DNA of 64,000 nucleotides from Colius striatus (lineage: Eukaryota > Chordata > Aves > Coliiformes > Coliidae). The stretch's first letter is position 1, and every line of letters starts with the position of its first letter. The stretch spans positions 33,301,548 to 33,365,547 of the forward strand of contig NC_084789.1 of the NCBI RefSeq assembly GCF_028858725.1. Direction: 5' to 3'. Below the pieces are notes generated by a model that was not told the DNA's origin, did not search any database, and worked only from the letters and a program-made list of their open reading frames with translations. Both the position numbers and the translations under genes were made by a program. Of the stretch, positions 38,114-50,411 are shown piece by piece.

Positions 38114-41059
38114 CCAGCTACTTTCCTGTGGGAGTTATCTCCAATCCTACGCTCTCGGCCTCGTCAGCTCCCTTTAAAAATACATTCTGTCGATATAAGT
38201 TATACCACTGCGTATGGAAGGTACAAGAAAACAGGAAAGCAAACGCAAAATACAGTGTTAAGTAGGTTTCGATGTATTCTATTAGCCAACACTGTGTCAA
38301 ATTTGCAGCTGCCTTCCTGTGGGCGCTATCTCCAATCCCAGTCACTTGGACTGCTCAACGCCCATTGAAAAAATATTTGCTGTCAGTTTAGTTATACCAC
38401 TCTGTATGTGAGCTACAAGAAAGCAGGAAGGAAGACCCCACCCACAGTAATTAGTAGGTCCCCATCTAGTCTATCAGCCAGCACTATGTCACATTCCCAG
38501 CTGCTTTCCTGTGGGACATATCGTTAATCCCATGCTCTTGGCCTCGTCAACTCTCTTTAAAAATACATTCTGTCGGTTAAGTTATATCACTGCGTTTGAG
38601 AGTTACAAGAAAGCGGGAAGGCAGATCCAACTACAGAAGTAAGTAGGTCCCCATGTAGTCTATCAGCCAGCACTGTGTCACATTTGCAGCTGCTTTCTTG
38701 TGGGACTTATCTCCAATACCACGCGTTTGGACTCGTCAGCTCCCTTTAAAGATACATTCTGTCGGTATAAGTTATACCACTGCGTATGGGAGCTACAAGA
38801 AAAAAGATACGCAGACCCCACCTACAGTAGTAAGTAGGTCCCCATGTACTCTGTCAGTCAGCACTGTGTCACATTTGCAGCTGCTTTCCTGTGGGAATTA
38901 TCTCTATTTGCACGCTCTTGGCCTCGTCAGCTCCCTTTGAAAATAAAGACTGTTGGTAGAAGTTATACCACTGTGTATGGGATCTACAAGAAAGCAGGAA
39001 GACAGACCCCACCTACAGTAGAAAGTAGGTCCTCATGGAGTCTATCATCCAGCACTGTTTCACATTTGCAGCTGCTTTCCTGTGGGAGCTATCTCCAAAC
39101 CCACTCACTTAGTCTGCTTTGATCACACTGAAGAAATACATGCTGGCGATAGAAGTTATACCACTGGGTATGAGAGATACAAGGAAGCAGGAAGGCAGAC
39201 CTCTCCTACAGTACAAAGTAGGTCCCAATGTAGTATATCAGCCAGCACTGTGTCACATTTGCACCTGCTTTCCTGTGGGAGCTATCTCCAATCCCACTCA
39301 CATGGATTGCTCAGCTCCAATTCAAAAAATACAGAATGTCGGTAGAAGATATGCCACTGCGTATGAGAGCTAAAAGAAAGCAGGAAGAGAGATCCCACAT
39401 AAAGTAGTAAGTAGGTCCCCATATAGTCTATGAACCAGCACTGTGTCACATTTGCAGCTGCTTTCCTCTGGGAGTTGTCTCCAATCCTACGCTCTTGGCC
39501 TTGTCAGCTCCCTTTAAAAATACATTCTGTCGGTATAAGTTATACCAATGCGTATGGGAGCTAAAAGAAAGCAGGAAGGTAGACCCCACCTTCAGTAGTA
39601 AGTAGGTCCCAATGTAGTCCATCAGTCAGAACTGTTTCACATTTGCAGCAGCTTTCCTGTGGGAGCGATCTCTAATCCTACTCACTTGGACTGCTGTGAT
39701 CACCTTGAAAAAATACATGCTGCCGGTTAAGTTATACCACTGTGTATAGGAGGTACAAGAAACAGGAAAGCAGACCCGAACTACAGTGTTGAGTAGATTT
39801 CCATGTAGTCTATTAATCAGCACTGCGTCAAATTTGCAGCTGTTTTCCTGTGGGCGCTATCTCCAATCCCAGTCACTTTGACTGCTCAACGCCCATTGAA
39901 AAAATACAGGCTGTCGGTAGAAGTTATACCACTGCGTATGGGAGCTACAAGTAAGCAGGAAGGCACGCCCCATCTACAATACCAAGTAGGTCCCCATGTA
40001 ATCTATCAGCCAGCACTGTGTCACATTTGCAGATGCTTTCCTGGTGGAGCTATCTCCATTTTCACGCTCTCGGTCTTTTCAGCTGCCTTTAAAAATACAT
40101 TCTGTCGGTTATGTTATACCACTGCGTATATGAACTATAAGAAAGAAGGAAGGAAGACCCCATCTACAGTACTAAGTAGGTCCCCATGTAATCTGTCAGC
40201 CAGCACTGTGTCACATTTGCGCCTGCTTTCCTGTGGGAGCTATCTGCAATCCCTCTCACTTGGATTGCTCAGCTCCCATTGAAAAAATATATGCTGTCGC
40301 TTAAGTTATACCACTGCGTATGGGATCTACAAGAAAGCAGGAAGGCAGACCCCACCTACAGTAGAGGACTTTCTAGGGGAATGTCTGGCAGCCTATCCTT
40401 AGGGCCTTCTTTCTTCTGGGAACTATCTGCAGTCCCACTCACTTGGACTGCTTTGATCCAATTGGAAAAATACATGCTGGCGGTAGAATTTAAACCACTG
40501 TTTATGGGAGTAACAAAAAAACTGGAAGACAGACCCCAACTACAGTGTGCAGTAGGTCCCCATGTAGTTTATCAGCCAGCAGTGTGTCACATTTTTAGCT
40601 GCTTTTCTGTGGGAGCTATCTCCAGTCCTACTCACTTGGACCGCTCAGTTCCCTTTGAAAAAATATAGACTGTTGGTAGAAGTTATACCACTGTGTATGG
40701 GATCTACAAGAAAGCAGGAAGGTAGACCCCACCTACAGTAGTAAGTAGGTCCCCATGTACTCTCTCATCCAGCACTGTGGCACTTTTGAAGCTGCTTTCC
40801 TGTAAGAGCTGTCTCCATTCCCACTCGCTTGGACTGCTCAACGCCCACTGAAAAAATATTTACTGTAGAATTTATACACTGCATATGAGAGCAACAAGAA
40901 AGCAGGAAGGCAGACTCAACCTACAGTAGTAAGTAGGTTCCCATGTAGTCTATCAGCCAGCACTGTGTCACGTTTGCAGCTGCTTTCATGTGGTAGCTAT
41001 CTCCAATGCCAGTAAGGTGGAATGCTAAACGTCGTTTGAAAAAATACATACTTTCCGTT
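38114..41059 (+). repeat. 191-bp satellite block S6
   Basis: About 15 monomers. One monomer at about 40365-40420 carries unrelated sequence (GGACTTTCTAGGGGAATGTC onward) in place of the TAGTAAGTAG-to-CAGCTG part. It ends at GTTACATTATC where the RT fragment begins. Confidence 0.94.
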
Positions 41060-41638
41060 ACATTATCATCGGGGTCTTTACTTGTAGTTGGAGCTGTAGC
41101 TTCTGTGGTACTACGAGCTGTTCTGATAACGACCATCTGAGATATTTCCATGGAGCTGTACACTGAACCTTTCCTGGAGCTATCACAAGGTGGCATTGAG
41201 CCAGTGCCTGTTGAAACTCCTTCACCTGTTGTTCCGTAAATGGTGCAGGCTGAGAAAAGAGGATATCATCCATGTAATGGTAGATGATAACGTTAGGCCA
41301 TCGTCATCGAAGGGGTTGTCAGGCTTCGTCAATATTCAGCTGACAGATAGTTGGGCTGTTACGCATGCCTTGGGGCAAAACTGTCCATTCAAAACGATGG
41401 TCGGGACCTTCTCTATTTATTGCAGGCAAGGTAAAAGCAAACCGTTGTGTATCCCGCTCATGTAAGGCAATGGTAAAAAAGCAGTCCTTTAGATCTATGA
41501 TTAACAGTGGCCAACCCTGCGGAATCATAGCCGGACTGGGTAGTCCTGGCTGCAATGCTCCCATAGGTTCCATTTGTTCATTTACTGCACGTAGGTCATG
41601 TAGCAAACGATACTTGCCAGATCTCTTTTTAATAACTG
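41060..41638 (-). pseudogene. pol: Isolated family-2 RT fragment inside satellite (copy 2d)
   Basis: On the minus strand this covers RT from '[18 protein letters not shown]' (about 41635) through 'LPQGM' and the active site Y-M-D-D (about 41273-41262) to 'QLQLQVKTP' (41070). It spans the point where copies 2a, 2c and 1A are cut. A frame change between the two open pieces (41606-41319 and 41273-41058) breaks it. It has no LTR, gag or other pol, and both flanks are satellite cut near the same monomer position, so it looks like a fragment pasted into a satellite break. Confidence 0.85.
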
Positions 41639-43359
41639 GGTATGGGAGCTACAAGAAAGCAGGAATACAGACCCCACCTACAGTAGTAAGTAGGTACCCA
41701 TGTGGTCTATCAGCCACCACTGAGTCACATTTGTACCTACTTTCCTGTGGGAGTTATCTCCAATCCCACTCACTTGGACTGCTCAACTCCCATTGAAAAA
41801 ATATATGCTGTCACTTAAGTTATACCACTGCGTATGGGAGCTACGTAAAAGCTGGAAGGCAGACCCTACCTACAGAAGTAAGTAGGTCCCCATGTAGTCT
41901 ATCAGTCAGCACTGTGTCACATTTGCAGTTTTTTTCCTGTGTGAGCTATCTCTAATCGCACTTACTTGGACTGCTCAACTCCCATTGAAAAAATACAGAC
42001 TGTCAGTTGCTTTAGGTATACCACTTCGTATGGGAGCTACAAAAAAAAAAAAGGAAGGCATACCCAACGTACAGTGCCAAGTAGGTCCTCATGTAGTCTA
42101 TCAGCCAGCACTGTGTCACATTTTCAGCTGCTTTCCTGTGGGCGGTATCTCCAATCCCACTCACTTGGACTGCCCAACTCCCATTGGAAAAATATGTGCT
42201 GTCGGTTAAGTTATACCAATGCATATGAGAGGTACAAGAAAGCAGGAAGGCATACCCCAACTACAGTATTAAGTAGGCCACCATGTAGTCTATCAGCCAG
42301 CACTGTGCCATCCTTGAAGCTGCTTTCCTGTGGGAGCTATCTCCAAACCCAGTCACTTGGACTGCTCAACTTCCATTAAAAAAATATAGACTGTTGGTAG
42401 AAGTTATACCACTGCGTATGGGAGCTACAAGAAAGCAGGAAGGCAGGCCCCACCTACAGTAGTAAGTAGGTATCCATGTGGTCTATCAGCCAGAACAGTG
42501 TAACATTTGCAGCTTCTTTACTGTCGGAGCTATCTCCAATCCCACTCACTTGGATTGCTCAGCTCCCATTGAAAAAATATATGCTGGCGTTAGAAGTTAT
42601 AGCATTGCCTATAGGAGCAACAAAAAAGCAGGAAGGGAGACCCCACCTACAGTAGTAAGTAGGTGCCCATGTAGTCTCTCAGCCAGCACTGTGTCTCCTT
42701 TGATGCAGCTTTCCTGTGGGAGCTATTTCCAATCCAACGGTCTTGGCATCGTCACCTCCCTTTAAAAATTCATTCTGTCGGAAGAATTTATGGGAGCTAC
42801 AAGAAAGCAGTTAGGCAGACCCCACCTACAGTAGTAAGTAGGTACCCATGTGGTCTATCAGCCGGCACTGAGTCACATTTGTACCTACTTTCCTGTGGGA
42901 GCTATCTCCAATCCCACTCACTTGGACTGCTCAACTCCCATTGAAAAAACATATGCTGTCACTTAAGTTATACCACTGCGTATGGGAGCTACGTAAAAGC
43001 TGGAAGGCAGACCCTACCTACAGAAGTAAGTAGGTCCCCATGTAGTCTATCAGCCAGCACTGTGTCACATTTTCAGTTGCTTTCCTGTGGGCGGTATCTC
43101 CAATCCCACTCACTTGGACTGCTGTGATCACCTTGAAAAAATACATACTGTCGTTTAAGTTATACCACTGCGTATGGGAGCTACAAGAAAGCAGGAAGGC
43201 AGACACCACCTACAGTAGTAAGTAGGTACCCATGTGGTCTATCACCCGGCACTGTGTCACATCTGCAGTTGCTTTCCTTTGGGAGCTATCTCCATTATCA
43301 CTCACTTGTACTGCTCAGGTCCCATTGAAAAAATACATGCTGGCGCTTAAGTTATAGCA
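41638..43359 (+). repeat. 191-bp satellite block S7 with higher-order repeat
   Basis: About nine monomers. A variant with GTACCCATGTGG, CATTTGTACCTACTTTCC and GAGCTACGTAAAAGCTGG occurs at about 41690-41860 and again about 1148 bp later (42838-43010), six monomers on, nearly identical. It ends TTATAGCA at copy 3c. Confidence 0.93.
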
Positions 43360-43829
43360 TGAAAGAATAGTTTTGCAACGTACCATTTAAAGTCATTGTA
43401 AAAGTCTTTTAAAACTTTTACCGTAAAGTCACTACAATGGCACCAGTGCAGTTGGCTAAGGTGCTTATAGCAGATACAATAGGTTGCGCATGAGCTGATA
43501 AGAGCCAAGAGAAGAGTTCATGAGCGGGTCACTAGAGGAAGACTACTGACTTCATCCCAGTCACCACCCTATGACCACCAGGAGGAAGAAGAAGACCCCA
43601 TGGTAACAAGAGGGGCACATGCTCAGAGTACACCAGGGAGCGATGCACTCGACCAAAAATGACTGTATAAAAGGACTCTGATACGGGGAGGGGGGGGATC
43701 ACGCGCCGTTGGTGAAGCAGGGTGTCCTGGTCGCCCAGCGCTGCTTTGCTTATTTGCCGCTTGCTTAATAAATTTGTTCTGTGAGTCATTTAAATTGGCC
43801 TGTGAACTTTTTCACAGCAATTTATAACA
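43360..43829 (+). repeat. Family-3 5' LTR (copy 3c)
   Basis: It starts TGAAAGAATAG directly after satellite TTATAGCA. TATAAAAG is at 43666-43673 and AATAAA at 43767-43772. Confidence 0.75.
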
Positions 43830-43832
43830 ATT

Positions 43833-43850
43833 TGATGCCGTGACTTGGAT
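43833..43850 (+). other. Primer binding site, degraded tRNA-His type (copy 3c)
   Basis: TGATGCCGTGACTTGGAT aligns with the primer sites of 3a and 3b, with two changes from the tRNA-His site. Confidence 0.65.
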
Positions 43851-44379
43851 ACAGGTAAATTTGGTATTGGATTCCCAGACTAGGGGGGCGTCCCATCTGC
43901 GGATGGCCCTGGTGTGGGAAATTCCCTTGCCAAACTGTATTCCGCACCTCTTCTAAATTTGACAAATAAGCAAATAAACCTGCAGTACCCCATAATTTTT
44001 GTGGAGGAAGATCCAAACAAAAACTCTGGATTGAGTAAGTATTTGCGTGGTTCCGTTCGGTTGGGGTGGTTATCCTAGAGTGTGAGTGACTGAGAGGTCT
44101 CAAGGAGACCAAGTGAGTGCAGACCCTCCAGTAGTGCAGTTCCCATTGCCCGCGAGGGCGTGGGTCACAACAGAGGGGAACGATTGTGAAAACGAGTCAA
44201 GGGCACTCTAGAAGTTGGGACAGAGGAAGAGCAAGCCCTCTGATCCCATGGGTGGCATAAGGATAGACTGCCAGAAAGTCCTCTGGGGATGATAAAATTT
44301 TGGAATGATTCCCCCCTGTAGAAGACAAAAGAGTAAGGAAAAGATGGTACATTACTGTATGGAAGTTAGGGGTGGGGGG

Positions 44380-45050
44380 GAAGAGTCATTAGGAAATGCC
44401 CATATTATTTGGCCCATATTTGGGTCTTTTGAGGACTGGTTATGAGCAGATCTCAATTTGTGGGTAAATGATAAGAAGACCGTTACCCAAGAGGAAATTG
44501 AATATGCGAGTCTCTGGATACCCCAACCTTCTGATAAGGTATCCTTGTTCGCTCTTAAGGAAAAGAAAGCAAAGAGTCCACCCGAAGAGGAGATTTGGTA
44601 GAGGATCCTCTAGGTGTGTCTGAGAGATTAGAACAGTTCTTAGGGCTGAATGTCTATACCTGGGATGAACTATATTATTCACAATGGAGGAAAGGAAAAT
44701 GATTCGAAGAGCAGGAATGAGAATCTGGGATCAACAGCACCAGGCAGGACCAGACGCACATGTGAACAAAGCATTTAATGAGAGACAGAGAAAAGACAAA
44801 ACCCCGACTGATTGGCTTGAGAGATTATGTAAAAGCCTTCAACTGTACTCTGGAGTAGATCCAGCAGCTCCAGTGGGACAGGCATTATTAGAGACCCAGT
44901 TTGTGGCAAAATCATGGGTAGATATCTGAAAGAAACTAGAAAAAATAGAAGATTGGCAAGAAAAAGGGCTAGAAAGGGAAATGAAAGCGTGGGAGACAGG
45001 TGCATTCAACAGGAAAAAAAAAAAAAAGAAAAGGAATCAAAGGACGATGG
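44380..45050 (+). pseudogene. gag: Gag (copy 3c), gamma-like, broken
   Basis: The same text as copy 3a is present. 44684-44929 reads 'RAGMRIWDQQHQAGPDAHV' directly into 'NKAFNERQRKDKTPTDWLERL', so about 110 bp present in copy 3a are deleted. A stop after 'KSWVDI' is shared with copy 3a. Late gag shifts frame and runs into an A-rich tract near 45013. Confidence 0.7.
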
Positions 45051-45089
45051 AATGTTTTTAAGGAAGAATAGGGGGAGTCAGGGGCTCTA

Positions 45090-46530
45090 TTTGCTGAGGA
45101 CCACAAGAGTAATCGAGCCCTTGATAAAACTGAAGTTAGGTCCTCAGCATCAGGAAGTTGAATTTTTAGTGGACTCGGGCTGAGAGATCTACGATCCAGT
45201 GATTGCCCCAGGGGTGTAAGACAAGTAGTAGGGGCAAAAGGGGAAACATTTAAAGTACCTCTTGTGAAGGAGGTACTCTTAGAATCTGAAGCAGCAAAAT
45301 ATGCTGTAGGATCGTTTTTGTTTGTTCCGGAGGCTGATCATAATTTATTAGGGAGAGACATAATTATAGACTTAGGAAAAACCCTGGGCTGCCGGTAAGG
45401 GTAAAGCAGTGCCCCTTGTCACAAGAAGGTAGACGAGGATTAACCAGAAATAGAAAGACTAATATCTAAGGGATTACTTGAGCCCTGTATGTCCCCTTAC
45501 AATACTCCCATATTGCCAGTAAAGAAATCTGATGGGACTTATAGATTGGTACATAACCTCCGGGAGATAAACAAGAGAACTATTACTAGGTTCCCTGTGG
45601 TAGCTAACCCGCACACCTTATTGAGTCAGTTGAGTCCAGAGTACCAGTTGTATAGTGTTCTAGACCTTAAGGATGCCTTTTTGGGCATGTTTTGGGACAC
45701 TGGTTTATAAAGGGAAGTAAGAAACTTGATCCAGATCGAGTAAATGGGATACTGTCCCTACAAGCTCCAAAGAGTAAGAGACAAGTTAGACAGCTTTTAG
45801 GTCTGTTGGATATTGCAGACAATGGATTGAAAATTTTATTAAGAAGGTAAAATTTTTGTACCAGAAATTAGGTCGAGATGGATTAGTTAAATGGCCCAAA
45901 GAAGATGAAAGAGACTTTGAGAATTTAAAAGTGGATTTGATTAATGCTCCTCTGCCTAGTCTGCCTGATGTTAGAAAACCTTTTATTTGTTACCTTTGGA
46001 GGGGAGTTAAAGGTGTTTTCTCCCCACAACATTCGGGGGAGGTATTACAACAAAAGGCGGAAAAACGGATAACTGATGCTCGGCTCTTAAAATATGAAGG
46101 TATATTAATTCACTCTCCGAAATTAGAAATAGAAACCACCAGTATTAGGAGCCAGTACACCATAGTATCCCCAAAGTTCCGGAAGAGTGGACAGAATGAA
46201 TGGAGAAATTAAGAAACAGCTAATGAAATTAATGTTAGAAACAGAAATGTCCTGGATTAAATGTTTCCCCTTAGCTTTGTTACAGACACAGGGACTTCTC
46301 TGTTTGAAATGTTGTAAAAAGGGAATGGTGGTACAGAGATCACCCTTAGATATTGCTATCCACACGGTTAATCCTGGGGACAAAGTCTTGATAAAAACCT
46401 AGAAAGAATCATCTTTAACTCCCCGATGGGAGGTTCCTTTTCTTGTCTTATTTAAGGACCAATTTCCCAGGATCAGTGGGAAGCTGCAGAGGTCCCAGGA
46501 GAAATGATACTTCAGCTGCATAAAAAGTGA
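45090..46530 (+). pseudogene. pol: Protease-RT-integrase remnant (copy 3c)
   Basis: 'EFLVDSG' is followed by TGA (45172-45184), as in copy 3a. 45489-45710 reads 'LPVKKSDGTYRLVHNLREIN' to 'LDLKDAF', then a deletion at about 45687 removes the RT active site and joins 'GHWF'-region sequence. 45856-46212 is the connection region and 46187-46402 integrase text with 'NPGDKVLIKT'. RNase H and the integrase core are missing, with the same joins as copy 3b. Confidence 0.75.
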
Positions 46531-47364
46531 CATGTTAACTGAGGAGTGGAGTGTAGGGATTTCCTTTTTGTAAAATATTAGAGTTTAATGTTTACATTGT
46601 GATCATCAGAAAGGTGTAAGATAATCGGTGGGGCTGTAATACCTATTTTAAAGTAACAGATTGTGGAACAGAAATACCTTAGAAGTATAGAACAATCTGA
46701 GTCCAGTGGGGACTGTAATTTAAGTTTATAAAAGGGTGCTTTATACGTAGAAGGCCCGGAGAACCGAGACCTGGATGTGAAAGCCAGTGTTTCAGGCACC
46801 CCGTGGGTGCTGGAGCAAAAGGCAAGAGGAAAGAGGCCTATAACGAGAAAGAGAATATCCCTGAAGATTCCGACTGCTGTCGAGAAGATCATAAACCTCA
46901 CTGCTCTAAGCAACAGAGTAGGTGAAGGAGACAGAGGCGTACTGGGAGTGGGGTACAGAGTCTCTCAAAGCCTCAAACTGGGAATCCTAAGATCCCAAGC
47001 CTACCTCTATGAAGGGCAAAGATGTTGCACCTAAAAGAATGTGGGGTGAAAAACTAAAAAGGAAAGTACCATTTTATTTGATAAATGCCCCACCCATTAT
47101 CCGGGGATGGTATATTTTTATCTGGCTGATGGAGTGTTTAACTCTCCTGCTGCTAGCTATGTTATAGCATGAACCCCCCATTTTCTGAGGCAATCAAACT
47201 GACGCAATCAGACCTGTGAACAGCTCAAAGTGGGTTTGTTCGAAAACCAGTGTAACCCCATGCCTCTTTAAAAGGTATTTAATGCCAGCAGTGAATATTG
47301 TATTCAGGTAACCGTTCCATGCATTTTATAATCACCCTGAAGAATTTGTCTATAATCATTGGAG
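46531..47364 (+). other. Post-integrase tail of family 3 (copy 3c)
   Basis: This matches 21640-22469 with few changes. The open frame 46777-47034 is the counterpart of 21884-22117. There is no recognisable env or LTR. Confidence 0.4.
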
Positions 47365-47911
47365 TACCAGCACTGTGTCACATTTGCAGCTGCTTTCCTG
47401 TGAAAGCTATCTCTAATCTCACTCACTTGGACTGCTCAACTCCCAATTCAAACACTACAAACTGTCGATAGAAGTTATAGCACTGCCTATGGGAGCAACA
47501 AGAAAGCAGGAAGGCAAACCCCACCTACAGTAGTAAGTCGGTCCCGATGTAGTCTATCAGCAGGCACTGTGTCACATTTGCAACTGCTTTCCTTTGAAAG
47601 CTATCTCCAATATTACTCACTTGTACCGCTCAACTAGCAATGAAAAAATAAAAACTGTCGGTTAAGTTATAGTACTGCATATGGGAGCTACAAGAAAGCA
47701 AGAAGGTAGACCCCAACTACAGTGTTAAGGAGGTCCCCATAAAGTCTATCATCCAGCACTGTGTCACATTTGCACGTGGTTTCCTTTCGGAGCTATCTCC
47801 AATCCCAGTCTCTTGGACTGCTCAATTTCCATTGAAAAAATACATGCTTTCCGTTAAGTTATTGCACTGCGTATGGGAGCTACAATAACGCAGGAAGGCG
47901 CAGCCGAACTA
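47365..47911 (+). repeat. 191-bp satellite block S8
   Basis: About three monomers, beginning at CCAGCACTG after copy 3c and cut near CCGAACTA by the solo LTR. Confidence 0.93.
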
Positions 47912-48443
47912 TGCCGCGAAGTTTTCGGCTCTTGGCCTAAAAAACAGACTCGAAGTCTGAAAACCAGGCTCGAAGCCTGAAAAATGAACCAGACTCGAAA
48001 TCTGAAAAACCCAGGCTCGAAGCCTGAAAAACCAGCTCTAAGCCTATTTCATGCGGCGATCAACCCAGGGTCAAGTTCTCAGCTGGGTGGGAAGAAATCT
48101 GTCCTACTCAGTGTCAGTGATAGCAGAAATCTTCTTCTTTATTGAGAGCAGGCTCTAACTTATACACACAGCAGCTTCAAAGCTAGCTCAGCAACAGCAG
48201 CTAATAGATTTAATTTTCTTCTTCATCTTACTTGTGGTTTCTGCTATAAGCAAGCTCCCTCACATTTTCCCATCTTGTTTTTCCCCAAAGTTTTTTACCA
48301 CTTTTAGCCGAAAACAGTCTGACCTTGAGGGAATAGAAAGTGGACTGCTGTCTACATGACAGCAACTGCTTTAACCATGGCTCTGACTCTGGTCTGTTAT
48401 ATCCCGGGATCCATGTCCATGCTCCCTCATTTTTTTCTCGACA
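47912..48443 (-). repeat. Family-1 solo LTR
   Basis: It spans TGTCGAGAAA (at 48443 on the minus strand) to the U5 end at 47912, with four hairpin units, a TATA-like box and AATAAA in the same order as 2589-3199. Satellite on the right resumes at CACGTACAGTAG, the same monomer position as the right edge of copy 1A (3200). No internal ERV sequence is present, so LTR-LTR recombination is likely. Confidence 0.87.
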
Positions 48444-50060
48444 CACGTACAGTAGTAAGGAGGTCCCCATGTAGTCTATCAGCCAGCACTGTGTCACATT
48501 TCTACCTGCTTTCTTTTGGGAGCTATCTCCAATCCCACTCACTTGGACTGCTCAGCTCCCATTGAAAAAATACATGCTTTCCGTTAAGATATACCACTGC
48601 GTATGGGAGCTATAAGAAAGCAGGAAGGCAGACCCCACCTACAGTAGTAAGTAGGTCCCCATGTAGTCTATCATCCATCACTGTGTCACATTTGCAGCTG
48701 CTTTTTTGTAAGAGTTATCTCCAATCCCAGTCGCTTGGACTGCTCAACGTCCATTGAAAATATATTTGCTGTCGGTTAAGTTACACCGCTGCGTATGGGA
48801 GCTACAAGAAAGCAAGAAGGCAGACCCCAACTACAGTAGTAAGTAGGTCCCCATGTAGTCTATCAGCCAGCAGTGTGTCAATTTTCAAGCTGCTTTCCTG
48901 TGAAAGGTATCTCCAATCCCACTCACTCGTACTGCTCAGGTCCCATTGAATAAATATATGCTGTTGGTTAAGTTACACCACTGCGTATGGGCGCTACAAG
49001 AAAGCAAGAAGGCAGACCCCAACTACAGTGTTAAGAAGGTCCCCACATAGTCTATCATCCATCACTGTGTCACATTTGCACGTGCTTTCCTTTGGGATAT
49101 ATCTCCAATCTCACTCACTTGGACTGCACAGTTTCCTTTCAAAAAATACATGCTGTAGGTAGAAGTTATACCACTTCCTATAGGAGCTACAAGAAAGCAG
49201 GAAGGCAGACCCCCACATACAGTAGTAAGTAGGTCCCCATATAGTCTATCAGCCAGCACTGTATCACATTTGAACCTGCTTTCCCGTGGGAGCTATGTCC
49301 AATCCCACTCACCTGGACTGCTAAACTCCCAATGAAAAAATACAGACTCTCGGTAGAAGTGATACCACTGCTTATGGGAACTACAAGAAAGCAGGAAGGC
49401 AGACCGCACCTAAAGTAGCAAGTAGAACCCCATGTAATCTATCAGCCAGCACTGTGTGACATGTGCAGCTGCTTTCATGTGAGAGCTATCTCCAATAACA
49501 CTCACTTGTACTGCTCAGGTCCCATTGAGAAAATATATGCTGTCGCTTAAGTTATACCACTGCGTATGGGACCGACAAAAAAGCTGGAAGGAAGACCACA
49601 CCTAAAGTAGTAAGTAGACCTCCATTTAGTCTATCATCCAGCACTGTGTCACATTAGCAGCTAATTTCCTGTTGGAGCTATCTCCAATCCCATGCTCTTG
49701 GCCTCGTCAGCTCCCTTTAAATATACATTCTATCAATCTAAATTATACCACTGCGTATGGGAGGTACAAGAAAACAGGAAGACAGACCCCAACTACAGTG
49801 TTAAGTAGGCTCCCCTGTAGTCTTTCAGGCAGCACTGTGTCACATTTGAAACTGCTTTCCTGTCGGAGCTATCTGCAATCCCACTCACTTGGACTGTTCA
49901 ACTGCTATTGACAAAAAATATATGCTGTCGCTTAATTTATACCACTGAATGGGAGGTAAAAAAAAACTGTAAAGCAGACCCCACCTACAGTAGTAAGTAG
50001 GTCCCCATGTAGTCTATCAGTCAGCACTGTATCACATTTGTAGCTGCTTTCCTGTGGGAG
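48444..50060 (+). repeat. 191-bp satellite block S9
   Basis: About 8.5 monomers. It ends CCTGTGGGAG at 50060 and is continued after the ERV-L insertion at 56463 (GGGAGCTATCT). Confidence 0.94.
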
Positions 50061-50411
50061 TGTGGTAGTTTGAGCCTGGTTTGATGCCAGGTACCCACCA
50101 CATAGCTTTATCCCCCACCTCCTCAGCAAGCCAGGGAAGGGGAGGAAACAACATGGGAGTCTCGTGGGTTGAGATAAAAGCAGTTTAATAAAGAAGCAGT
50201 AAAACCGCGCGCGCGGGAAGCAAAGCAAAAGCAAATAAATAGTCCCTCCCAAGATCATGCCCATCCACAGCTGTGTGTGAAGGTGGGGGAAGGAATGCTG
50301 GACGGACAGCCCTGATGCTGTGCAAGCGGTAGTCAGAATATTGATATCAACAGTAAGCACAGCACTGCAGGAGCTGCTGTTGAAAATCACTAACATCCCA
50401 GACCGACTACA
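50061..50411 (-). repeat. ERV-L 3' LTR with internal deletion (copy 4b)
   Basis: 351 bp. Relative to the 556-bp partner, about 200 bp are missing at about 50246 (AAATAAATAGTCCCTCCC), removing sequence equivalent to 56080-56293. Confidence 0.88.

Larger units (their letters stand above)
43360..47364 (+). mobile_element. Family-3 gammaretrovirus-like ERV copy 3c
   Basis: 5' LTR 43360-43829, primer site 43833-43850, leader, gag (about 44380-45050), protease with the same stop as copy 3a, RT N-terminus with a deletion at 45687, connection and integrase ends (45856-46530), and the 830-bp tail. There is no 3' LTR. Its right edge against satellite is the same as in copy 3b. Confidence 0.82.
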
